Below are positions 10,353-22,961 of a stretch of DNA of 64,000 nt, piece by piece. Origin of the DNA: Phoronis australis (taxonomy: Eukaryota; Phoronida; Phoronidae); NCBI GenBank assembly GCA_002633005.1, contig NMRA01000300.1, forward strand, positions 136,336-200,335. Reading direction: 5' to 3'. Under the pieces are notes generated by a model. It was given only the letters and a program-made list of their open reading frames with translations. It ran no database searches and was not told where the DNA came from. Both the position numbers and the translations under genes were made by a program. Each line of letters opens with the position of its first letter. The first letter of the stretch is position 1.

Positions 10353-13027
10353 TCTTTACACGTACAGGTGTGACGCAATTTGAATAAAGAAATAAAACGA
10401 ATATCATAAATTCCTATTTTACCGAAACAAGTTTCGTTTTACACGTTATTATTGTTTACCGTGTCAATAACTATCAATAATCATCAGTTTTATTGTCTTT
10501 TTCGGAATATTTTGCAACGGCAGCATTATGCACGCATATTCAATAATGCGTATTCAACTGTGGGGCAACTCACTGATCTGGCATTTCTTAGACTACTACA
10601 TGTATCTACTACACAGACGGGTGCGTTTGATAACAATAACAACTCCACATAAAGATTCTTTGCTGGCTGGCTCACCTTTCAGTTCGTTTCCGGTGATGAC
10701 ATTCTATTTTTTTCTTGAAGAATGTGAAAAAAAATAAAAGTGCAGAATCTTTTGATTATTTTTACCCTGTGTGTTTCTATGGAAACCATAATCAAAGCTT
10801 AATTAAGATTTACTCGGCAAGACTGGGAATTCTCTCTTTAAACCCTTCCATACATTCGTTTCAATATTTCTTAAAACTATTCCAGGATAGCTAAAATTCC
10901 GAATGAAAAAATAGTGTTTGAGTTTTTTAAAATTAGCAACTCCTGTTAATTTTTCAAAGTTGACCTGTGCCATTTGCCAGGTCATAGTTTCCCAGGCCAC
11001 GTTAAGATGTGTGCATGATCAATTTGCCGCACAATTCGGCTATAGACTGTGTTGACATATGTATGTTTCTTTTACTTTAATTACACAAATAAAATAAAGA
11101 ATGTCTGTGCCAAGCTAAACAATTCGCGACGAGGTTGTAAATTACGCCTGATACCAAATGTAGTTAGGGCAGAAATACAAGCAAATGAATGTCGTATTTT
11201 TGGTGGAAAATTTGAAGGTGTTGAGAAATTTATAATAGTTTCGATGTCGTTGCAACTCTCGTAAATCTGCTAGTCAGGATATAATCTGTACGTGATTATG
11301 TAGGGTGGGTAACTCCGCGGCGTCAAATTTACAATTGCCCTAAGATCTGCCTTATGGCGCATGCCCGCAAATTTTGAAATCGTTGTAATGCAATTTGCGG
11401 AACGCTGTCGAATATAATTTTGAGGCTGGCTAAAGGAATGTCCATTTGATGGTAAAATAAGCACCAGAAATACATATTTTATGCTTCTGTTTGTTTCAAT
11501 TACAACGTAATTGTTTTCAAATTGATAAAATGAAAATCACCAGTAAAGCCCAAATTCGTTGATTAATTCAGCAAGACCAGTGGTCATTATTGGTCCTCGT
11601 GTCCAATTTCCAAATGAGAAAAGTACCTCCATATACAGTGGTGTATACATGACAGCTTCGGTAAAATTTGTTTGAGTACAATAGGTCACGAACCTACGCA
11701 AGCTAGCGCAAAAACCTATANCATTGTGAGAAGCAATTGTAGCCCACGATGGCGTTAGGCCGATTCGCCAATGTTGCGTCACGAATTATTTTGTCTCAAA
11801 CGAAGAAAACTTCTCCCAGGACACACCTGTTTCAGTGAGTGGACAGCATTATATATAGAGAAACATGAATCATTGTTGTTCGGATTTCTCGTTCATCGAT
11901 TACCTAATGAGACTCGTATAGTGACTTGGATACTGAGGAAGAAGGGTTTAATTTGACCGCGAAGCCACAATGACGCTCGACCTGCCCGTTGATGGACATG
12001 CGTGGCACTAAGCCGGGTGCAAGCGGAAGATGCTGGCGTACGGATAAATATACAACGTATTAATAAAATTTCAATAAAATAAACAATTTGACAGATCTGT
12101 TGTCACTACGGTATGTGTTTCATGGCGTTAGGCGACTGGCTGACGTGCCGTGTTGTCGTGTAAACCGTTATGTTTTGTGAGCTGACGCGTGAAACAAACC
12201 AGTAGACTGTCTTCGTCAATGTTTGGTTCGTTCTTCGAAAGCAGACGACTGTCGGCTAGAATCTTCGTTGGGAGCATGTTTATTTATCTACTAACAGTTT
12301 CAGGACAATCGCTCATACCATCCGAGTTTTTGATTCATGGCAAACGAAGTTTGATCCATCACAACATTTCGCCACCATCTGCCGATCAGTCATTAACCTA
12401 ACCCAACCAACATACTGTTGCGTCTTTTCGCAAGTGAAAGTTTTCAGATTTAAGAAAAAGCGTTTAAGTTTAAAGTGTAGAAAAGTGTTTCATTATTAAG
12501 AAACTTAACTATGTGTGAGTATTGCTTTCCTAAACAAAATTAGTAATTCAAATTACAGTGAAACCCGCTTGCTTTCAGTTTCTCCTCGGAGTGCACGAAA
12601 CAGACAGGTTTAACGTTTCATCAACGATGCTTGTAAGTTATGGCGCATTACTTAAAAATTGCCATGGTGAGATATTTCAAGTCCATGCAGTAAACATTTA
12701 ACACTTGTAAAAAGTGTATTTACAACACGCCCACGATAACTGAACTTTATCGAGAATAGCCATTTAATCTGCGAATTTGGATATATACCTCTAAGCTGGT
12801 GTAAATATAGCCTAATGTTCACTACCAATACATCAGGTAACGAGGAGCAAATGAAAGGACTTGGGGAGACGTTATCCTCGAACATAAATTACACACATGA
12901 AGAACATGATGTGCGGAACAGGTGTTGTCTAACAAAACTTAAGAATGCGGGGCAAAAAGTGCGTTAGACCATCACGTGGAGTGAGACGTCATAATGGCGT
13001 CTTCGAATTGGTCACTTTTGTTCAACG

Positions 13028-13234
13028 TACTCCCGCTCTATTGAGATAAAAAAATTGTGTAGCAGATCCGCACGACAAACATGTGTCCTAAACAGTAGAA
13101 GTACTAGTACTGCAGTAATAGTAGTAGTAGTAGCAGAAGTAGTAGTAGTAGTAGTAGTACTAGTACTACTACTGTTTAGGACACATGTTTGGCGTACAGA
13201 TCTGTCACACATTTTTGTATCTCAATAGAGTATT
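13028..13234. mobile_element. Fold-back element with AGT microsatellite loop
   Basis: Left arm blocks CTCTATTGAGATA and ACATGTGTCCTAAACAGTAG reappear as reverse complements CTACTGTTTAGGACACATGT and TATCTCAATAGAG on the right. The centre is an AGT/AGC trinucleotide run with AGTACTAGTACT on both sides. Arms are about 75 bases with some mismatches. Confidence 0.88.
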
Positions 13235-15899
13235 AGTCGTAATAGCAGCAGTAAGACAGACGACATTCCCGCGATCGAAAAGTCTTCCCAAAGAAGTTTA
13301 ATCAGGGAAGATGCAAGATAAGTGCCGCGCGCTGAATAGCTTGATTGCTGGGGTGTGACATTGACCGGTCGATTAGTATGCGTGGACGAACAACCTGGAA
13401 CTACTTGTGTTCACTCAAGTCGATGACGCGGAGCAATATGTTAAAATCGATTTGATGAAGGCTCGGGGCAATAAATTTCTTGGATGATGTTTGGGGAAAG
13501 AATTTTAATATTTGTGCAGTATAAAATGTCCCGACCACTTTGGGATGCACTGGGTGAGTCAGAGATGTTTTATTCGTTCGTCATCGCATAAACACCGGCG
13601 CGATCTGATGTATATGTCCATATACCGTTGACTGAACGATGACAAAACAAGTGTCAATCGCCAAGATAACGTATAATTCAACCAGAACTATCGCCGTTTA
13701 TCTTCACATGGAGGCCAGTCAAAAAACTGACAGCGAAATTCAAGACAAAATACACTGTTATTGTAAAAGAAAAGTGAGACTGTCTACGCTGACCAATCTA
13801 AAAACCTTCCATCTCCGCAGTCAAGTAATCAAAAGACAGTGTCAGTAATTCGCTGAACTTTGCACCAAGTTCCTATCACGGATGTGTACTTGGACGATAT
13901 ATTTGGTTAAATACCTTGCGTTTGCCGATGCAGTTCAACGGAGAAGGTTGTTTAATGAAGTTACAATTTGCGTTTACTTGCATGAGACGAACAAGTCTAT
14001 CTCCTCTTTACCGTTAACTAATTTTGAACACTCCTAAGAATTATCTTTCTCTAAAAAGTGTTTGTAAATCACATGCTAGTTTTGTTTTAAATCATTTTAA
14101 AGTTCAGTCCCACATTGGAAATGAAACTTAAAGATTGTCACGATTCACACATTGTTATGATTTGGAGGGAAAGTTAGTTAAAAGATTTGTCAGTTAAATA
14201 CAATATCTTAATGACCACGTCAACTCCATGTCGTTTGTCTTTGGAATGTAGAAAACCTTTACTAGCTGGGAATGCATTGGAAATTATAGAATAATTTCCC
14301 CTTATTCATTCTCAAATCACATTTCACTATTTGGCACTCTTTTACTGCTGATTATTTGCCATGACTTATTCCCGGGACACATAAACTAAGTCGACTTTAT
14401 CGTATCTATTAGTTGATGGCTGTTCAAAAATAACACTGTCAGTATAATCTATCTTATCTTGACGATGCTGTTTTAGGGAGCTTATCGTCGATTAGTTGTT
14501 AACACCTACATATTGATAGTTATGTTAATAACGAGTCACAAGTTATAGCAAGATATCATACGACATGGCACTGAAGCAGATAATGTCGCAGTCAACATAC
14601 TTGAACAGTATTTTAAGTGTTTTTACTGTTATCTAACAAATATCTTTTACTGTTGATTTGAATTGATGAAAACAATTATCGCAGTTTCGTACTTTACCAT
14701 GAATTGAGAGCACTTGAAGACAGCGCCATCTACATACTCTCTGAAATACCAAGGAGTGCTCAGTGGCATGTATTTGCAATCTATGATTTGACCTATGAAA
14801 GGACAACTATCGACGAGAAAATGCAATTTCGATTCTGAGATCTAACCCAGGGCGTAATCGAGCCTGGAACCCTCCCAGTCGTTGACTTACGCTCTGCCGG
14901 CGATGAAGCTCAATCCTACTCAAGCATACTTGAGAAGTTTTACCCTATGACGTCAGCAGATTTCTGACAGACAACTGCGAGAGTTGGCGATTTGAAATAA
15001 AATCACAAAAACAAAACGGAATTTATGAATTTATTATTATAGCTCTGGTCAAAGCTCTGAACTTAAGGAAGTCTATTCCTGCATCCATCAAAATTCGGCC
15101 GCTATTGTCTCGTGCAAATTTTCACGTGTGCTTGTGTGCACAACCCACTTATTCAACATAATGTATAACAACATACAACAATATACAACAGCATACAACA
15201 ATACAGAAGAATATACAATGTGCAACGTGCAGTGTTTTCAAATTGCTCATAAAATAACTGCACAGATACCAAGTCGGCAGACCCTCTCAATGTTATAGTT
15301 GACTCCATGACGGAGCCTCGCTTTCACTCATATATGGACCCAGGGTCTAATCTTTGTACACTAAAGTGACCTCGAAATAATTATCGACATTTCAATTCTA
15401 CTTTCATGCAAATTCAAGATAAGTGTCTACACTTCTGTGCTCAAGTATGTCGTGTTTCACGTGAAGGACTGTCAGATCCTAGGTTTCACATGCTAAATCC
15501 AGAATTAAACCTATCAATTCGAGTCGAAAACCGAAATTTCGATTTTTTACTGGAACTCTGAATTTTAAATCCAGTTTGTACTTCGCGTCTAGGAGTCATC
15601 AAGTGCAAACTAGAATTAGAAACTCATATACATAAACCAAACCATAATGTACTTGAGCAGAAATTTGTAGACAATTGCCTTGTATTACGGTGGAACGAAA
15701 TATGTCGAAAATGATTGCGAGTTCAGATTCCCAGCAAAATATTAGATCCCAAGAATTGTTCTATAAAAACACGGTTTCGCGTCATTCGTGTATCTGTTAG
15801 TACGTTAAATGGATGTCATAGTTTTTAACGCATAAGAACGCAATTTTTTAGAGTATTGTTGAATCGGATTGTCTTTTTGAAGTTAAATCTTTGATCGGA

Positions 15900-16155
15900 G
15901 CTATAAAAATGAAATATGTTGTGTTTTTTGTGATTAAAAAACACTTCGCTAATTCTCAAAGTTGGCTGTCAGACTTTCGTTGAAGTTAATTCCTGTGACT
16001 TTCCCAGTTAAATGCGTTTAAAACAGGTTACAGAATGAGTGGCGATCAGCTCAATAAAGCGTTTGGCTGAGATGCCAGTTTCAGGGTCCATTCTGCGTTG
16101 AGGATGATGTCAGAAACATATTTTTCTCGCCGATGCCACTTTAAAGGTATTATAC
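15900..16155 (+). repeat. Dispersed repeat family F, copy 2
   Basis: CGCTAATTCTCAAAGTTGGC, GTCAGACTTT, CCCAGTTAAATG and TTTTTCTCGCCGATGCC are colinear with copy 1. A reverse fragment (CTGACAGACAACTGCGAGAG, then TTGGCGATTT) lies at 14965-15015. Confidence 0.55.
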
Positions 16156-18266
16156 ATCGTCATGGACGGTGAAAAGCTTTTGTATGTTACTTCTCTAAAG
16201 AGCATTCAAGGCGTTCACTGTATTACAGATGGTAGCAATGCTGAGTGGCCGCGGTCAGGGTTCTACGATTTGACTCAAATAACATGAAAATTAAAACACA
16301 TGGGTGTTTCGTTTTTGCTCACTCTTTTAAAGCAAACATATTTTTCTAATAGTCAACGTAAAAGTGGTCACCGGCACTATTCAATTAATCCTTTGAGTCC
16401 CCGATTCTACTGTGAAAACAAACAAAAATACTTTTTGGGACATAGGCTTAGTCTTATTCGGCAAGGAAAGAAATGAAATCCACATTTGAACGGCAAATAA
16501 ATGGATTCAAATCTTATTTATCAGTCTTACTTTGAAACTCAGAGAAACAGTTGATTTAAGCAGGCACTTAACACATTTTGTATCAGTATTCTAAATAAAA
16601 GTAGTAATGCGCTGACATGAAGCTGCGAGATGTTAAATGCTGCTGATGACCGCCATAACCCAGAGTTTAGACTAGTGTAAGGCTGACCGTAACATTATAC
16701 CTACCAGGTGAATGATCAGTCCGTTACAATGTTTTGAACTTCCTATGGGAGGGCAGCGCCAGGGCACATCAGTTGGGTTTAACCACAATATCAAAAATGA
16801 CTACGTTTATAAAACTGGTTGTTTTAAGTGATGTAACAGAATTATATCGAACAGAGGTATGTTGAGAATGTCCCACCGAACTTGAACGCTGGAGAAACAG
16901 CGGAAGAGAAAGTGCTGGTATAAATTTTACTAATATCACACGGCTGTTGGATAATTCTTGAACTTATTTAGTGCTTTTAGTCGCATAATTCATTTGCTTA
17001 CAAGCTCCACCAATGAAGCCGCGTAAACACAACTCGGCTGTTATGTTACATTCGGTGCAGGTAACATTCCACAGGAATACAGCATATTACGAGGATCCTT
17101 TTGCTGCAGTAAAATTCCAATATAATGCCACAGGTGCAGCTAACTTCGTCCTGATATGTAGAACAGATTGCACAGTATATTCCTGTACCCAGAACACACG
17201 TTGGGATACCTTGACTAACACCATTGCTGTATTCGCAAATTTAAACCAACGTACTAAAATCTATTTATTGAGAACAGCAATACACATTTGCGTGAATATC
17301 ATGGCCAGATTATTGTTGCGAGGCTGGAGTTAAGTAACAATAAGAAACAAGACTTTGCCTATGGTCACGTGGTTACGGCCCTTAAGAAGCATGGGGGGGG
17401 GAGTGAAAAGGAACCAGAACTAAAAGTTAACATACTTTATGTTGATGGTTACAAAATTCATTCGAAGTGTCCTAGTGTAATAGGAGTGACATTATTATCA
17501 AACTATTTAATGCGATCTGTTAATACTTGTGAACTACTGATGTCGTTATTGGTCCTCTTTCAAATCTCACGCACGGTTTGACAAAAGACAACGCACGTCC
17601 TTGTTGCAAAAACTAATTATCTTACCATTAGTTACAATTAGCCATAATTATAAAAAAATTCACAATTTTGATCATCACCTTTTCCCCTCCCAGCAACTTG
17701 ACCGGCAAGTTCGACTGAAGTCAGTCGGCGCGTTAGAACTACGGTGAACGAAAAAACGATCAGGAACCAACTGCACCGATCATCAACAACAATAATATCT
17801 ACATTTCCTGACAGGCCGACATTTCTAGTTTTAACAAATATGCTGGAAAAATACCATCAAATCTGCAAAACTCATTGCAGTTGAGCTGCAGCCGATCAAT
17901 GCCAAACCTCACGCAGACTGCCATAAACTTAGTCTGAATATGGTCTCGCAAATAATAGGAATTCTGTTACGTAATTTTATAACAACCTTGGCAAAAACGC
18001 AACAGATAACGTTTTCCATTCCGAGATTTGAATAGAACCTTTTAACAAATTGTGGCTTATAACACTTGAATGTATAAAAAGTAAAAGAGTAATATATTAG
18101 AATTCGCACAAGTTTCATCAGCGTCAGCAAGAGGGTGCATAGGCGTTTGCTTGATCAACATTAGCATAATCTCCAAAATTAGCTGCAAATTCTCAAACAA
18201 TTACGCGTGTGGACGCGTGCGCACGTGCTTAAACACATATGCTAATTTATTCGCTTGCGTACTTAC

Positions 18267-18340
18267 CACCACAGACCAATGATAATATCCGTGCAGAACA
18301 AATTAAATATGACGTAAGAGAAGATTCCGTGGACTCTCAT
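18267..18340 (-). CDS. Wnt6: Wnt6 coding exon 1: start codon and signal peptide
   Basis: This exon supplies the start codon and secretion signal of a Wnt6 ligand. From the ATG at 18340 it encodes 24 codons plus two bases, beginning MRVHGIFSYVIF and ending in IIIGLW. It stops at a strong donor, TG|GTAAGTACG. The split codon TG|G joins exon 2 in phase 2 and gives LWWAVGSPL, the junction I recall for vertebrate WNT6 (GLWW then AVGSPL). The hydrophobic run is a normal signal peptide. The start context is GTGCCATGA. A good acceptor-like site (CCTTCTTCAG) lies about 25 bases upstream of the ATG, so a 5' untranslated exon further right (above 18370) is possible. I see no clear TATA box. The plus-strand ORF at 18239-18607 is only its antisense. 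The phase match and the LWW junction make this call strong for such a short exon. Confidence 0.85.
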
Positions 18341-21035
18341 GGCACTGTTCACCCAAGAGGGCTGAAGAAGGATAAATTCCCCTTTTTTCAAGATGTCGCT
18401 TACAACCAGGGCGATGACACCCCACGTGGACGCTTCCACACCAGCATAGACGATAACACCTTCCTGCCCTCGCTGGTGCTGTCAACGCCAGACCGTTCAC
18501 CTCCACACTATGACTTGTTTATGACCACAACAACTAGTTACAGCGTCTCTTATTGCACGTTTTGTCAATGGTATGCCTGGCCTCCGAGTAAGACCAAACA
18601 CGCTTGATGAATGCTTGAAACACTATAACATAGTTTTTGTATAGCGAGTGAGAGCTGCATGCGGTTTAACTACCACATAAAATGGGGTATTTTCAGACGG
18701 AATCACATAAATCCAAAGTTGACAGCCTATCAAACGTAATAGCGTATCTAAAGACACAATGAATCACATCCCAGGAAACGCAACGACAGCCTTCCGAAAA
18801 CGGTCGTTCGTAAAGCAAGATAGTACCGCCGGCAATCTTTATTCGTGCAAACAGATCAGCGCTAAAATAACTGTTTTCTCCTAAGTCTTGATTTCATTTA
18901 CTCGCGGTCGCCCTCTGTTGTATATTTCAAGGTGTATCCAATAAAATCTCCAGAACACGCGATCCCATTGGTCAAGATGAGAGATCTATACATGAGCCAC
19001 TGATCGGCCGCGTGAGAACATAGTCCACGTTCCACAGCGTGTTTCTGCTCAACCGATTCGCCTCCGAGCTCACCTCCCTGAAAACTAATGCGTGTTTTAT
19101 CCCGCTTTTATCTAAAGGGTAAGATGGCCAGTGTTTAGTACCCGAGTTGATACTCGCCGTATTGTGTATGCAAACTACCAAACATCAAAATGCCACAGGA
19201 TTAAACAACAGGTGCCCCCCACTCACCGATCAAAACCTGGATATTGTCTTTTTGTTTTAAAGAGTTATTCACCGAGGGGAGAGACGGGAGCATATTCATT
19301 TATTGTGTATATTGTTCCACGTACTTCGTTATCGTTTGCGATGGATTGGATCAACTGACAAAAGTAGGGAGAAACTGTACCAAGAGCAGGGTAAGGTTAC
19401 ATGTCTCTTAAGTGTTCGGAAACAGCATGCATAGAGACGAGTACGCTGAATGCGAATGCATTACATCGTGTGTCATGCTAATCAGCTACATAACCAGAAA
19501 GTTGTACATGTAAGAGTTAAAGTTTTGAAAGTTCTACACAGCGCTAATTATGCTTAGCCGAAATCGCCAATTTCAAATTTGAGAAAAATCAACGTAACGT
19601 CCGACAGTCTTTACGATGAAGAAACCGATTATCTCTGTTTCCATGGTTTCCATGGTTTTATCACGTGTAATTAGGAACGTCAAAAAAAGAATAATAAAAC
19701 AAAGATTTGAGGAAATAGAATTCTTTACAAATAAGATCTCGAAATTGTGACGTTTTGTAAGATCTGTTGATTTCTACTAAAAGTAGCGGTGATATTATCT
19801 TGCTACTCAGATATGACAAACTCAGTAAAGTGTTTATTTGTTTCACTACCCCCCACAGTGTTGTCGTCTCGCCGCAATTATTTCACTGTTGTATCGGAAA
19901 ATGTCATTTCTGTAGTAATCCAGTTAGAAAATAGCTTTGATTCTCCTTACAATCGCATTTTTGTCTAAGAAAGTGCCCCCAAAAGACCCGTATTGATATT
20001 CTCGGTTTTTCCAGTAAATAATCAGCAAGGCTCATGCGAAAAATTTCGAGGACAGCCGTTTCCAAGTATATGTAGCCAACACACATTTGAAATTTAACGC
20101 TGAAAATAAGTATTCTAAAAATAGAAATCCTTTAGGCCTAGAATTAGCATTTTATTCTTATTCCAATCTGGTATTTATTGGGTCCCGTGAACATGTTTTA
20201 AGATAATTTAACAAAAACAAGATACAAAAACAACAGAGAAACAAAACAAAACACAAGAAAAGATACAGTTGCATCAAACTAACAGCATCTATAACATGAC
20301 AAAGTTCGTTTCATAGTAATTATCATTTCATTTTTATGCAACTGATTTTTTATACAAACCATAAAATTGCCATCTTGCAAAAAAGATCATTTTAAAAACA
20401 ATTCCCATTGCGGATAACAGTACACAGAACAGTACAGAACATATTATCTGAAAGTTTAATATGAATCCAATCAACTATTTCTGAGATATTATGCCAGATT
20501 TGGACAATTTTCTAGGGTCCTACAGACAAGCGTCCAGATTACACAAAAACTACTATAAACAACCTCTCTTCGCATGTCTATTTGCTCTTCAAAGGCAACG
20601 TCAAAACGTGCTTTTCCCTCGTTTGAATTGAAATTGGTTACAATAGTTGCCTGTTATTCCCGGCTGACAGCCAAACAAAGTACTGAAACTGACCCGCCGA
20701 GACAAACAAATGTACAATGATCAGAAGGCGCAATTACCTGGCAATTCTTCTCAAGGATAGAATTCCTGCCTAATCTTAGTCAGGAACAAGGCGAGGCCGG
20801 CTTTGAAACAGTCAGTAGCCTCATTAAAGGTTGTTTTTAAGAGAAAGCACGGGCGCATTGCCCTTTATATATCAAAACTTGAATACATTATACATTATCT
20901 GTACGCGCTGAACTTAGTCTCGTCCTTTTCGTCCAGAAAACTGTAAGAAAAGAGTTTCAAGCCAGCAGTACACATTTACTACGATCAGCAAAATAATTCA
21001 ATGGAACGTTTTAAAAAATGAAAGACAGCAAAAAA

Positions 21036-21110
21036 ACTCACACACCAGACACACACATACACACAAATGCACGCACGTACGCACGCACGCACACGCACAC
21101 ACATGTTTTA
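21036..21110 (+). repeat. CA-rich microsatellite
   Basis: Imperfect CACACA and CGCACGCA runs. Confidence 0.88.
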
Positions 21111-21342
21111 AAACGCACATATAATTTTAAATCAAATTTTCTATCGTTTGTTCTTTTGACGATGTCGCTCGGGGAGCTACTGTACATATGCAATCCGTAA
21201 ACAAGGAGTATTTTTAGACAATACGAGAAATGCAGAAAAAAAGTTGTCCAACAACGAGTGCCGTATCGTTTTTAACGAACTCTGCCCCAGACACACACAC
21301 GTATATATGTACACGTATATCTATATACAATACTTCAGTTTA

Positions 21343-21700
21343 GAGTTGCATTTCGCCCTGGTTAGCTGGCTAAAAACGAATAAACCGAATCAGGCCTTTA
21401 TCGTCATCAAACTGTTCTCGTAATCTTCCGCACTGTGATGGAATTCTTTTTCAGTTCCCATTGGCAACCAACATCGACTCAGAAAAACAGTTCACAACTT
21501 ATTGCTGGCCATTGGTAAACAAACTCTAAAATTGTGAATTCGAAAACGAGACAAGTACTCTCTGTGTCCCGAGTTGGTAACGGAAATGAAATCCTTTCAC
21601 GGTAAGAAATATTATGAAACTTTTTGATGACAGTAAAAGGGCTAATTCCATTTTCGATATTCGATTTTTTCGCCAGGTAAACGATTTAATGTAACTTTAG
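21343..21700. mobile_element. MITE family E, copy 2, diverged
   Basis: The left end, GTTGCATTTCGCCCTGGTTA, is followed by GCTGGC. The right end, TAATGTAACTTTAG, is decayed. GGTAAGAAATATTATG and GGGCTAATTC match copy 1. Confidence 0.55.
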
Positions 21701-22675
21701 CCCACGGTATTGTACTCATCTCTTTGAACGAAATGTTGTTGTTGATATTTGTGAAAAGGCGAAATTTCATAAATATATTCACCGTAAATGTTGCCCCAAT
21801 CCATAGTTGAAAACTAATAGTTTGGGTTTAGGTTACGGCCAGTTACGGCATATAATTCTGGAATTTAGCGTTTCTAATTGGACATCAAACCATCTACCAA
21901 ATGGAGTTGATTGATGGCTTCAGGAGGAAACTTCGTCAACACTAAATTGGAGACAAAATGTCGTCTTCTCAACCAAACTAATAAGGAACTGCAAAGGTAA
22001 GGTTGTTTTTTAATCCTGCAGTCGTCACTTCAACGGTCATAGAATTAATACGTCATCAGCTTTAATAAAACCATGATCCAGTGATTTTATTGAAATGGTT
22101 TGTGTGGTTTATGTATTGTATTGTGGTTCTTTCGAGGGATATTTAGTAAATGTTGACCTTTGGACATGGACTTGTTGCTCTGACCAAATGCTTTCTAATG
22201 GAGAATATCGTGACTTAAATGCATCGTTAACATACACACTGACTCGTTTGATGCCAAAAACGCATTTCATCTTCCTCAACCCTCTGCGCCCTCTTTTGAT
22301 GTTCGGTGATACTATTGTTGCGCGCAAATCACGAACTGTTTCAGGTCATACGCACTGAGAACTCGCAATTTGTGCTGCATTTCTTTCCATTTTTGTACAT
22401 CTTTTCTTGAAAGTGTTCATCGAAATACAATGATTTTCAAAGAGGGCAACATTTTCCACACGTTTCTGTGTTTCCTACTTTGTTTAATGTGATATGGTGT
22501 TTGACAGTAGCAATAAGTGAGTTGGTTTTACCCGATAGTACATTTCATCCCTAATCGCTTTGTTTTACACGCTAGAGTCGACTGAGATTTTTTCAAAGTT
22601 CCACTCTTGCAGTCTACTTGATTGGCCACTTCTTCATGTTATTGAGAAGTCAAGCCCGCGCCACTCATGGCGTCA

Positions 22676-22875
22676 CTAGCTCAGACCACAGACAGCATCT
22701 ACAGGATCCACATTATCGCCTGTTGCTGTGCCATTGTTACAGAGGTCGCCGCTGCAGTAGATGCGTACGTCACTGGTTCCCTGCACTGAGACTGGATAGT
22801 TAACACATCCCGCTTGGTAGGACTGTCCAAAGTACCGATCCAGGCAGCCACGGGTGATAACTATTTTGCCTCGAA
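22676..22875 (-). CDS. Ly6/uPAR (three-finger) domain, second half, terminal exon
   Basis: The acceptor is CATCTCTTTTACAG, phase 1 in. The 65 codons before the TAG at 22676-22678 read RGKIVITRGCLDRYFGQSYQ, then AGC, later IYC and GDLCNNGT. C..DLCN is the closing signature of LU domains and the Asn after the last Cys is the family's invariant residue. Together with the exon at 28733 the domain has ten cysteines, counting one in the tail at DAVC. After CNNGT the protein ends within about 15 polar residues. There is no hydrophobic GPI-signal tail in this exon, so the product looks secreted rather than anchored. A possible AATAAA on this strand lies at 22086-22091, which would give a 3' UTR of about 600 bases. 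The 66-bp palindrome begins 20 bases upstream of this exon. Confidence 0.82.
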
Positions 22876-22895
22876 CTGTAAAAGAGATGAAGACG

Positions 22896-22961
22896 AGTTT
22901 TGTTGAATCGTGTATGATCATGAGTTGATCAACTCATGATCATACACGATTCAACAAAACT
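22896..22961. repeat. Perfect 66-bp palindrome, no spacer
   Basis: Two 33-base arms are exact reverse complements and meet at the centre GAGTTGATCAACTC (between 22928 and 22929). The outer ends are AGTTTTGTTGAATCG on the left and CGATTCAACAAAACT on the right. Identity stops abruptly on both sides. It sits in the Ly6 intron 20 bases from the acceptor. The minus-strand ORF that seems to extend into it is not coding. Confidence 0.97.

Larger units (their letters stand above)
7525..18266 (-). other. Wnt6 intron 1 (10.7 kb)
   Basis: This large first intron separates the signal-peptide exon from the Wnt domain. It contains a paired mini inverted-repeat element (9276-9422), a 24-bp minisatellite (10116-10352), a fold-back element with a trinucleotide loop (13028-13234) and copies of a dispersed repeat near 14960-15020 and 15900-16155. 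A single N is at 11721. A large first intron in a developmental ligand gene often holds enhancers, but I cannot identify one by eye. The remaining stretches show only short chance ORFs. Confidence 0.75.
18341..22675. other. Region between Wnt6 and the Ly6 gene
   Basis: This is the upstream side of Wnt6 and the downstream side of the Ly6 terminal exon. Any Wnt6 promoter and 5' UTR should start near 18.35-19 kb, but no core promoter element is obvious. It contains a CA/CGCA microsatellite (about 21036-21110), a shorter AC/TA run (21288-21330) and a MITE-like copy (21343-21700). Short ORFs here look like chance. Confidence 0.5.

Noticed and set aside
14850-14930. tRNA-like segment (minus strand CAGAGCGTAAGTC, GGCTCGATTACGC)
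   Set aside because: Only a vague B-box, with no A-box at the right distance.
18239-18607. 122-codon plus-strand ORF with protein-like composition
   Set aside because: It is antisense to the Wnt6 signal-peptide exon, whose donor, phase and LWW junction are better supported.
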